A stretch of 22,229 nt of DNA, taken from assembly GCA_031290325.1 (NCBI GenBank), contig JAITNU010000229.1, forward strand, positions 1 through 22,229. Direction: 5' to 3'. Positions 1 through 6,208 of this stretch are shown piece after piece. The translations under genes were made by a program, and so were the position numbers. Origin of the DNA: Treponema sp. (GTDB lineage: Bacteria > Spirochaetota > Spirochaetia > Treponematales > Breznakiellaceae). The number at the start of each line of letters is the position of its first letter. Positions within the stretch are counted from its first letter, which is position 1. The notes under the pieces are model-generated. The model saw only the letters and a program-made list of their open reading frames with translations. It was not told the origin of the DNA and searched no databases.

Positions 1-384
1 CAAGCCTTCACCGGTAATTTTTCCCCGGATATGCCCTTTACTTTTTATTTCTCCGATGAACGCAAACCGATCATGTATGTGCGGGATATGACAAAGCCCC
101 ATGAGCGGAGCAGTCATGCTGCGTTTTTCAATGAATGTGCGAAACGAAAACCAAAGATCGAGGAAATCACCGGTTTTTATGAGTATCTCGTTGACAATGC
201 TTATGTCAAGAGGTTCTATAAGGGCCTTGCAGGACGGCAGGACTTACCGGAACGGTATGATTTGATGTGGCGCCGGTACAATGATTTTTACAGCGGTATT
301 ATGACCGGTCTGACCTTGGTGTGTTTATCTGATTTTGTGCCAAAGCTGAAACTCTACGAACTCTGGACCGCAATACAACAATAA
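1..384 (+). CDS. 3' part of an unrecognised protein (start outside window)
   Basis: The reading frame is open from the first base of the window to the TAA at 382-384, so the gene very probably starts upstream; the first internal ATG is at 31. The visible 127 residues are rich in aromatic and charged residues (for example the stretch RRYNDFYSG) and show no signal peptide, membrane segment or motif that I recognise. It is followed within 40 bases by a good intrinsic terminator, which supports it being a real gene that ends its transcription unit here. No function is proposed. Confidence 0.6.
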   Translation, partial: QAFTGNFSPDMPFTFYFSDERKPIMYVRDMTKPHERSSHAAFFNECAKRKPKIEEITGFYEYLVDNAYVKRFYKGLAGRQDLPERYDLMWRRYNDFYSGIMTGLTLVCLSDFVPKLKLYELWTAIQQ

Positions 385-416
385 CGCTTTCAAAGCAATA
401 CCGTTTACAACACAAA

Positions 417-444
417 GGCTCGCCATCAGGCGGGTCTTTTTTTT
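417..444 (+). terminator. Intrinsic terminator after the partial first gene
   Basis: GGCTCGCC (417-424) pairs with GGCGGGTC (429-436) around an ATCA loop, with G-T wobbles at two positions, and is followed directly by eight T. The 445-568 stretch beyond it is AT-rich and holds no gene; it contains the 10-mer CATCTGGTAC twice (491-500 and 558-567), the second copy just before the methyltransferase start. Confidence 0.8.
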
Positions 445-568
445 GGCATTTTCAGCATACCGAATAACTTCTTTATATAATTCGTATTTGCATCTGGTAC
501 ATAAAACCACTTATAAACGTACATTACCTGATTATTGTGTCGATACTTAAAAGTAATCATCTGGTACT

Positions 569-1453
569 ATGAAGCGTTCATCCATAAAAACCTGGTCAAC
601 CCCGGTTGCCGACGAAACAAGCTTGCCCATCCCCTGCGCCCTCTGCGGGGGAACCCGGTTTACCACCCAGCTCTGTTGTGAGGGGTTCTCATACGTGCGC
701 TGTACCGAATGTGGTCTGGTGCAGATGAACCCCCAGCCCCTCGTTACCGATGTGGCGGGGCGTTACCGGGAAGGTCATGGGGATGCATACCTCTCCTATG
801 AGTTGGCGAACGAAAAATCATTCTTACGTCTCCAGGAACTTGCCCTGGAAGATGCGGGCTTTACCGGGCTGGAAGGGGCATTACGAGAAAAGGGTATGCC
901 TTCTGTTTTGGACATAGGCTGTGCCACTGGGTCGCTGCTGGAAATCCTCAGGCAGCGGGGCTGGGCGGTCCGGGGAGTTGAGATTTGTACGCCTTCGGCT
1001 GAATATGCCCAGTTGGTACGAAATCTGGAGGTTCACACCCTTCCCCTGATGGAGAATCATTTTCCTGCCGGGGAATTCGATGTAGTTCTTGCGTCCCACC
1101 TCATCGAGCATCTCAATGAGCCTGCGGCTTTTGTGGGGGAAGTGTACCGCGTCCTGCGTCCTGGGGGACGCTTCCTCGTGACCACCCCGAATATTGCCGG
1201 TTTCCAGGCGCGGCTCTTTAAAAGCCGGTGGCGTTCGGCCATCTTTGATCACCTCTATCTCTTTTCGATTAAAACCCTCTCAAAACTGCTTACCCAGGCG
1301 GGGTTTACCATAGAAAAAACCGTTACCTGGGGCGGCCTTGCTGCGGGAACGGTCCCGGTTTTGATGAAGCGCTGGGCTGACCGGGCTGCTAAACGATTCG
1401 GTTTTGGGGATGTGATGCTTATCCGCGCTATGAAGTCCGGGGTCAACGCATAG
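569..1453 (+). CDS. SAM-dependent methyltransferase with N-terminal zinc-ribbon-like cysteines
   Basis: A 294-residue class I methyltransferase. Two Cys pairs (C23/C26 and C45/C48, in CALC and CTEC) form a zinc-ribbon-like head common in this type of bacterial methyltransferase. The SAM-binding motif I is VLDIGCATG at residues 113-121. Further on, FDVVLASHLIEHL and VYRVLRPGGRFLVTTPN are the usual post-motifs of the Methyltransf_23/UbiG-like group. Such proteins often act on sugars of surface polysaccharides or on small metabolites, but nothing here fixes the substrate. The start at 569 has no strong ribosome binding site. The gene stands alone between a terminator and the first promoter/attenuator repeat and is not obviously linked to the genes after it. 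Confidence 0.85.
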   Translation: MKRSSIKTWSTPVADETSLPIPCALCGGTRFTTQLCCEGFSYVRCTECGLVQMNPQPLVTDVAGRYREGHGDAYLSYELANEKSFLRLQELALEDAGFTGLEGALREKGMPSVLDIGCATGSLLEILRQRGWAVRGVEICTPSAEYAQLVRNLEVHTLPLMENHFPAGEFDVVLASHLIEHLNEPAAFVGEVYRVLRPGGRFLVTTPNIAGFQARLFKSRWRSAIFDHLYLFSIKTLSKLLTQAGFTIEKTVTWGGLAAGTVPVLMKRWADRAAKRFGFGDVMLIRAMKSGVNA

Positions 1454-1469
1454 AAAAATTAAAAAAAAC

Positions 1470-1546
1470 GAGAAACCTATTGACTATCCTTTGTTTTTTG
1501 ATTAATGTATATTAAACATACGTTTTTTATAAGAATTATGGGTTGA
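1470..1546 (+). promoter_or_regulatory. Promoter/operator copy 1 of a duplicated leader
   Basis: TTGACT (1480-1485) is followed after 17 bases by TAATGT (1503-1508), a plausible sigma-70 pair; a second possible -10, TATAAG, lies at 1528-1533. An imperfect 15-base dyad GTATATTAAACATAC (1507-1521) overlaps this region and could be an operator. Downstream comes a start-stop mini-frame ATGGGTTGA (1538-1546) and the nested palindromes GACCGGTC and CCTCCGGAGG (1545-1561). The whole block to 1629 recurs nearly unchanged at 6052-6201. Confidence 0.65.
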
Positions 1547-1560
1547 CCGGTCCTCCGGAG

Positions 1561-1601
1561 GCTCAAAAAACTCTTGGTACGAGTTTTTTGGGCTTTTTTT
1601 A
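1561..1601 (+). terminator. Leader terminator (attenuator) before the DUF4418 gene
   Basis: GCTCAAAAAACTC (1561-1573) pairs with GAGTTTTTTGGGC (1581-1593) across a 7-base loop and is followed by a run of T. It lies between the promoter and the first gene, so it would end transcription before the operon unless overcome. The second copy (6143-6181) has different bases next to the loop that still pair, which supports a functional stem. Confidence 0.7.
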
Positions 1602-1636
1602 TTTTTTTTAACTGAGGGAGTTTAAAAGGGAATGCT

Positions 1637-2059
1637 ATGAAAAAGCGACTGTTAGTGGGGACAGGTTTTATCGTCTTAGGGGGATTGATTGCGCTGGGAC
1701 CACAATACCTCTTCAAAATATGTGAGCAAACCCATCATGGCATTACCAAGTGCTTTTGGGCAGCACAAGGGGAAATCGGGATTGGTGCGGTGATTGGCGT
1801 CATAGGGATTGGGTATGTACTGTTCAAGCGGGCTGATATTCACCTTGGATTCAGTATCGCCCTTGCCTTAAACGGCATCCTGGCCTTCCTGATTCCCCAT
1901 CGCTTGATTGGGGTGTGTGAACATCCAGACATGGCCTGCCGTCTGGCGACTTTGCCTGCATTAACCATCCTCAGCATTGCCACGGTCCTGCTTGCCCTTG
2001 TCAACATCGCAATGCTGAAGATAAACCGAAGGATAGGGCTATGCGTAAACAGACCCTAA
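1637..2059 (+). CDS. DUF4418 family integral membrane protein
   Basis: This 140-residue protein has four hydrophobic segments (roughly residues 5-25, 46-63, 70-92 and 104-127). Short loops hold paired cysteines around C29/C39 and C94/C101. The segment GLIALGPQYLFKIC matches what I know of the DUF4418 family, whose function is unknown and which is commonly encoded beside FtsX/MacB-type ABC transporters, as here. The start has an AAAAGGG ribosome site 6 bases ahead. The end overlaps the permease start by 19 bases, so the two are probably translationally coupled. The transcript would come from the 1470 promoter through the 1561 attenuator. Confidence 0.75.
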   Translation: MKKRLLVGTGFIVLGGLIALGPQYLFKICEQTHHGITKCFWAAQGEIGIGAVIGVIGIGYVLFKRADIHLGFSIALALNGILAFLIPHRLIGVCEHPDMACRLATLPALTILSIATVLLALVNIAMLKINRRIGLCVNRP

Positions 2060-3252
2060 CTTCTTTTCATATTGCAAAACAAAACTTAACGCGTAAACCC
2101 TTTCGAGCCTTTTGCCTGATAACCCTGGTTGCCCTCTTTTCCCTGGTGCTTTCAGGGGGTTCCTTCCTTGCCCTCAGCCTTATGAAGGGGAGCAAAAGTC
2201 TGTCGGATCGCCTGGGAGCAGACGCGCTGTTGGTACCTCACGGCTATGAACACAAGGTAGAAGGGGCGCTGCTTCGGGGTGAACCAAATGGCTTTTATTT
2301 TGACGGTGAAGTCGCCCAGAAACTCCTGGGAACTGCCGGTGTTGCACGGGCATCTCCCCAGCTTTTTATTGCGACCTTGGATTCCTCTCACTGTGCTTTC
2401 CCGGTTCAGATGATTGGCTATGATCCTGATTCGGATTTTGTCATAGCCCCCTGGCTGATGGGGACCATTCAAGGAGGACTGGTAAATGGGGAGGTGGTCA
2501 TTGGAAGCAGCATTGATGCCATGGTGGGGGATGCCCTTGTCTTTTTCAATACCAAGTACAAGGTCCGGGGACAACTTGAAAGAACCGGCATGGGCTTTGA
2601 TACCTCGGTATTTCTCAACATGGAAACAGCCCATTCCGCTTTAAAGGAATATATGTATTACAGCGGGGCGGAAGTACCGGATGCAGAGCACGCGGTTTCA
2701 GTCATAACCGCTGATATAGACGCTGGCTATCCTGTTGCTGAATTCGCCAGAACTATTCGTGACAGGTTTCGCAAAGAACAGGTAGGGGTGGTTTTGACAA
2801 AAACCATGTTTGGCAGTGTTGCCAAGGGCTTACACGTCTTTCTGGTGATCATCGCCATACTGGCAGGCATCTGGTGGCTTCTGTCTATTGGGGTGCTCAC
2901 CATCATGTTTACCGTGATGCTCCACGAAAGGAAACGGGAACTGGGCATTTACCGGGCATTAGGGGCCACGAGGAAAAAACTGGTTTTCATCATTTTGTCT
3001 GAATCCTCCATCATCAGTCTTGCGGGGACGTGTATCGGCATTATCCTGCTCGTGCTCCTGGGTTTTCCCTTTGTTCCTTTGATCGAGCATACCATTGCAA
3101 TGCCCTATTTGCAGCCTTCCCCGGGAATGGCGGTGGCGATCCTCTTTTTAAGCGGGAGTCTCTCCTTTTTGACCGGGACCTTGGCCTCGGTGCATGCCGC
3201 ATCCAAAATAGGGCGTTTGGCGACCAGTGCCATTATAAAGGAGGGTGCGTAA
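2041..3252 (+). CDS. FtsX/MacB-type ABC transporter permease
   Basis: A 403-residue permease with the FtsX layout: one N-terminal membrane segment (about residues 18-46), a long extracytoplasmic domain, then three C-terminal membrane segments (about 270-300, 318-345 and 360-385). The cytoplasmic loop HERKRELGIYRALGATRKK after the second segment is the family hallmark. MacB-like permeases work with a cognate ATPase to move lipids, peptides or haem-related molecules, or to transmit force across the membrane; the cargo cannot be read here. It is coupled to the DUF4418 gene by overlap, and its stop codon overlaps the ATPase start by one base (TAATG at 3250-3254). Confidence 0.88.
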   Translation: MRKQTLTSFHIAKQNLTRKPFRAFCLITLVALFSLVLSGGSFLALSLMKGSKSLSDRLGADALLVPHGYEHKVEGALLRGEPNGFYFDGEVAQKLLGTAGVARASPQLFIATLDSSHCAFPVQMIGYDPDSDFVIAPWLMGTIQGGLVNGEVVIGSSIDAMVGDALVFFNTKYKVRGQLERTGMGFDTSVFLNMETAHSALKEYMYYSGAEVPDAEHAVSVITADIDAGYPVAEFARTIRDRFRKEQVGVVLTKTMFGSVAKGLHVFLVIIAILAGIWWLLSIGVLTIMFTVMLHERKRELGIYRALGATRKKLVFIILSESSIISLAGTCIGIILLVLLGFPFVPLIEHTIAMPYLQPSPGMAVAILFLSGSLSFLTGTLASVHAASKIGRLATSAIIKEGA

Positions 3253-3962
3253 TGCTTTTGGACGTGCGGGAGCTGACCAAGGTATACCAGCGGGAAGGGG
3301 TGGACTTCCAGGCGGTTGACCATGCCAACATGGCTGGAGCAGCGGGGGATTTTATCTACATTACCGGACGGTCCGGCTGCGGGAAAAGCACGTTCCTCAA
3401 TATGATCGTCGGGTTATTGAAGCCGAGTTCCGGCAGTATTGTTTTTAACGGTCAGGAACTGCATAAGCTGGATGACCGTGAGCTGTCGTTCCTGCGAAAC
3501 ACCCAGATCGGGTACATTCCCCAGGGACAGAGTGTTCTGGCAAATTTTTCCGTGCTGGATAATGTCCTGCTGCCCTTTTATCTGTATCAAAGAAAGGGGG
3601 ACCCCCAGGACCGGGCACGAACTTTGCTGGAGCAGGTAGGTATCTTTCATTTGGCAAACGCCTATCCTGCGCAGCTTTCCGGTGGGGAACTGCGGCGGGT
3701 GGCGATTGCCCGGAGTCTTATCAACGACCCTTGTCTGTTGGTTGCGGATGAACCTACTGGAGATTTGGACCCTGAGACCGCCGATGTGGTCATACGTCTT
3801 TTTGAGCAGATTGCGGAAAATGGCACGCTTGTCCTCATGTCCACCCACCATTGCATGGAGCAAAGGCCCTCTGGGGCCGTGCAACAGGCGAAGGGCGGTT
3901 TAGCCCGCGTTGTTTGGGTGCGGGCAGATTGCGGCTACGCCCCCTGGGTCTCAGCGCAATAA
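3252..3962 (+). CDS. MacB/LolD-type ABC transporter ATPase with an atypical C-terminal end
   Basis: This is a 236-residue nucleotide-binding subunit for the FtsX-type permease just before it. It shows Walker A GRSGCGKST (residues 39-47), signature LSGGELRR (142-149), Walker B LLVADEPTGD with D166/E167, and an H-loop STHH near residue 200. I chose the ATG at 3252, which overlaps the permease stop, rather than an upstream in-frame codon inside the permease gene. After the H-loop the expected family end (A-D-R-hydrophobic stretch, then a short D-G turn) is absent. In its place are about 35 residues rich in Gly, Ala and Arg, encoded by hairpin-rich DNA continuous with the repeat that follows. The natural 3' end may therefore have been replaced by the repeat; whether the product still works is unknown. 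Confidence 0.85.
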   Translation: MLLDVRELTKVYQREGVDFQAVDHANMAGAAGDFIYITGRSGCGKSTFLNMIVGLLKPSSGSIVFNGQELHKLDDRELSFLRNTQIGYIPQGQSVLANFSVLDNVLLPFYLYQRKGDPQDRARTLLEQVGIFHLANAYPAQLSGGELRRVAIARSLINDPCLLVADEPTGDLDPETADVVIRLFEQIAENGTLVLMSTHHCMEQRPSGAVQQAKGGLARVVWVRADCGYAPWVSAQ

Positions 3963-4197
3963 GAAGCAAGAATGGTGGGTCTGGGAGGACTGGTCCTCCC
4001 AGCGGGGGTCCGGGGGCGGAGCCCCTGGCAGCTTATAAGGCGCAGCCAAAAAACGAATGGCTCGTTCTCCGCTCGAACCAAAGGTTCGGCGGGAACGGCC
4101 CGCTGGTTCTGTCGGGAGCCCCGACTCCCGCTTTTATGCTGTTCCCGGGTTTACGTGAAAAGCTCCCTTGTGGGGGTTTAGATACAAGCAATTTTTT
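3856..4197 (+). repeat. Hairpin-rich intergenic element between two transporter operons
   Basis: From about 3856 the sequence is a chain of short inverted repeats. CTGGGAGGAC (3981-3990) is matched perfectly by GTCCTCCCAG (3993-4002); GGGGTCC/GGAGCCCC, CGAACC-AAA-GGTTCG and CGGGAG/CTCCCG follow. It is GC-rich and lacks a convincing gene, although several frames stay open. The left boundary lies inside the 3' end of the ATPase gene and the right boundary just before the binding protein's ribosome site. It resembles a REP/MITE-type element; only comparison with the rest of the genome could show copy number and exact ends. Confidence 0.5.
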
Positions 4198-4208
4198 GGA
4201 GGTATGAG

Positions 4209-5228
4209 ATGAGAAAGCGTTTGAGCACAATGGGTATCCTTGGGTGCATGGCGATTTTGGTGTTTGCCGGTTGCAGTAAGAAAAGCACTGCTTCCGCCGC
4301 TGGGGATCCAGATGGGGGCCGGCGTGGGGATGACGGCTTGTTTGTCGTGAGAACGATCACGCAAGTCGTGTTCAACGAGTTCAACGTGGCTGATTTGCGG
4401 GGTTACTTTGCCGAGGAGGGGATCAAGCTCGAATATGTCGGCAGGGTTGAGGGGCTTTCCAATTACCAGCTCCTGGAACAAGGGGTCATTGACGTAACCG
4501 ATGGTCATCCAAACCAGGTTGCCCAGGCACGACTTGCGGGCATGAAGGTCAAGGCGGTGGTGCCGGGCATGGTAGACCATCCCGACTTTCCCCATGTCCG
4601 CTATATTGCCAGGGAGCATGGTCCGATCCAGTCCCTGGACGACATCGTCGGTAAAAAAGTGGCGATCCAATCCTATAATTCCTGCTATGAAGGCTACTTG
4701 CAGTATTATTTGCAGCAAAGAGGCATCACAGGAGAGGTGGATTGGGTGGTCCTCGCGACGGGAGGTCAGGCGGAGCAGTCCTTGACCACAGGACAGATTG
4801 ACATGACTACCTCCCATCCGCCTTTTGGCAGCCTGGCAATTCGCGCAGGGGGTAATAAGCAGATCGCCACATCCTGGGATATTTTGCACAGTCCCGGCTC
4901 AGGGCTTTCGGTCCGGGTCTTTACCGAAGATTTCATCAACAAGTATCCGGATATCCTCAGGGGATTCGCCCGGGCCATGTACAAGGCGCGGTTATGGATC
5001 GACGAGAACATGGATGAAGCGGTGCCCCTGGTGAGCGAATATCTTGGGCTTGATCCGGAAAAGGTCAGTGTTGAGTGGGACGGCCGCTGGTATGAGGAAA
5101 CCCCGATCTTCAGAAAAGAGTATATTGATATATGGTTTGACCTGAGCGAGGCTCTTGGGTATTGGAAGCACGGGGACATTAAACCAGAAGATATCTATAC
5201 CAACGATTTCGCGCCGGCTGCACAATGA
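4209..5228 (+). CDS. NitT/TauT/SsuA-type ABC substrate-binding lipoprotein (system 1)
   Basis: A 339-residue periplasmic or surface-anchored binding protein. The N-terminus has basic residues, a hydrophobic stretch and a lipobox LVFAGC with the lipidated cysteine at residue 22. The body follows the SsuA/NMT1-like fold: an early FNVADLRGYFAEEGI segment, the GHPN motif, YNSCYEGYLQYYLQQ, and TTSHPPFG before the second lobe. Homologues bind sulfonates, taurine, nitrate or pyrimidine precursors; the ligand here is not readable. The other binding protein of the window (11234-12358) has the same GHPN and HPPF landmarks, so the two are related. GGAGG at 4198-4202 precedes the ATG, and the stop overlaps the permease start in an ATGA junction. 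No dedicated ATPase follows. Confidence 0.85.
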   Translation: MRKRLSTMGILGCMAILVFAGCSKKSTASAAGDPDGGRRGDDGLFVVRTITQVVFNEFNVADLRGYFAEEGIKLEYVGRVEGLSNYQLLEQGVIDVTDGHPNQVAQARLAGMKVKAVVPGMVDHPDFPHVRYIAREHGPIQSLDDIVGKKVAIQSYNSCYEGYLQYYLQQRGITGEVDWVVLATGGQAEQSLTTGQIDMTTSHPPFGSLAIRAGGNKQIATSWDILHSPGSGLSVRVFTEDFINKYPDILRGFARAMYKARLWIDENMDEAVPLVSEYLGLDPEKVSVEWDGRWYEETPIFRKEYIDIWFDLSEALGYWKHGDIKPEDIYTNDFAPAAQ

Positions 5229-6025
5229 GTGTATGGTTAGTTCTGAAAAAAGGGGCAGCCAAGGCTGGGTTTTATAGTTACCGGATGCTGTCGGTTATCT
5301 TGTTCCTGGTACTATGGGAGATAGCCACGCGCTTTAAGATGGTCAACCCGATTTTCCTGCCCCCTTTTACCGACATTATCCGCACCCTCTGGAAGCTGTC
5401 CATGAACGGTGAACTGGCTAAACATTTCACCATCAGCGCTCAACGGGCGCTGACGGGATTTTCTCTTGGCGTGGCAATCGCGGTTCCCCTGGGAATGGTT
5501 ATCGGCTGGTTTCGAAAGTTTGAATCTTTTATTGACCCGTTGATAAATATTTTCAGAAATCTTTCGGTACTTGCCCTGCTGCCGGTTTTTATGCTGTTTT
5601 TCGGCATTGGCGAAGCCTCCAAGGTTGCCTTGATTTTCTGGGGGGTCTTGTGGACTCTGCTGCTGAATACCATTGCAGGGGTCAAAAGCGTTGATCCCCA
5701 ACTGGTCAAGGCGGCCCGGGGCATGGCGACCCCCAAGTGGATGCTCTTCATGAAAGTCATCCTGCCCGGGGCAATGCCCTCAATTGCGACGGGCATACGA
5801 ATTAGCGCCACTTCTTCGGTACTCATTCTCATGGCCGCTGAAATGATGGGTGCCAGAAAGGGGCTTGGGTTTGCCATTCATTTTTATGAGGGGCAAATTC
5901 GGATTCCGGAAATGTATGCCATGATTGTGGTGATGGCAATTCTGGGAATTTTGATAAGCTATGCTCTCATCTTTTTTGAAAAACACGCCTTTCGGTGGCG
6001 GGAGCAAATTGGCAGTGGTGAATAG
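5225..6025 (+). CDS. NitT/TauT/SsuC-type ABC permease (system 1)
   Basis: A 266-residue inner-membrane permease of the binding-protein-dependent type, with about six membrane segments. The cytoplasmic EAA-type loop reads roughly AARGMATPKWMLFMKVILPGA (here split around residues 158-178), the site where the ATPase docks. It is clearly a paralogue of the 10345-11142 permease: both share VILFLVLWE near the N-terminus, LFFGIGE, a KSVDP/RSIDP segment and the LPGA-P turn. It starts within the stop codon of the binding-protein gene (ATGA). It is followed by the second promoter/attenuator copy, so it ends its unit unless transcription reads through. Confidence 0.88.
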   Translation: MSVWLVLKKGAAKAGFYSYRMLSVILFLVLWEIATRFKMVNPIFLPPFTDIIRTLWKLSMNGELAKHFTISAQRALTGFSLGVAIAVPLGMVIGWFRKFESFIDPLINIFRNLSVLALLPVFMLFFGIGEASKVALIFWGVLWTLLLNTIAGVKSVDPQLVKAARGMATPKWMLFMKVILPGAMPSIATGIRISATSSVLILMAAEMMGARKGLGFAIHFYEGQIRIPEMYAMIVVMAILGILISYALIFFEKHAFRWREQIGSGE

Positions 6026-6051
6026 GTTATTTTTTTAATTGTTTAAAAAAT

Positions 6052-6128
6052 GAGAAACCTCTTGACTATTCCTTGTTTTTTGATTAATGTATATTAAACA
6101 TACGTTTTTTATAAGAATTATGGGTTGA
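6052..6128 (+). promoter_or_regulatory. Promoter/operator copy 2 of the duplicated leader
   Basis: This is a nearly exact copy of 1470-1546. TTGACT (6062-6067), 17 bases, then TAATGT (6085-6090); an alternative -10 TATAAG at 6110-6115; the dyad GTATATTAAACATAC at 6089-6103; and the ATGGGTTGA mini-frame and palindromic GACCGGTC/CCTCCGGAGG block to 6143. It is placed to drive the nitrogenase-like operon. The only changes from copy 1 up to the palindromes are a few bases beside and inside the -35/-10 spacer. Confidence 0.65.
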
Positions 6129-6142
6129 CCGGTCCTCCGGAG

Positions 6143-6186
6143 GCTCAAAAAACTTTTAGTAAGGGTTTTTTGGGCTTTTTTATTTT
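6143..6186 (+). terminator. Leader terminator (attenuator) before the nitrogenase-like operon
   Basis: GCTCAAAAAACTT (6143-6155) pairs with AGGGTTTTTTGGGC (6162-6175), using G-T wobbles, and is followed by TTTTTTATTTT. Compared with copy 1, the bases beside the loop change from CTC/GAG to CTT/GGG, which keeps the stem closed. The ribosome site AAAGGAG and the ATG of the D-like subunit lie about 25 bases further on. Confidence 0.7.
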
Positions 6187-6208
6187 GAGGGAGTTTAAAG
6201 GAGCGTAC

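Noticed and set aside
1538..1546. ATGGGTTGA as a coding leader peptide
   Set aside because: It has only one codon after the start and no ribosome site; conservation in both leaders is explained by the duplication.
3030..3251. Upstream extension of the ABC ATPase
   Set aside because: It lies wholly inside the permease gene in another frame; the family begins at the ATG at 3252.
4134..4889. 251-codon frame on the - strand
   Set aside because: It is antisense to the binding-protein gene, which has a signal peptide and family motifs; there is no independent support.
6125..6208. In-frame TTG extension of the D-type subunit into the leader (28 extra residues)
   Set aside because: It would run through the terminator hairpin, the same leader sequence precedes an unrelated gene at 1470-1629, and the ATG at 6209 has a proper ribosome site.
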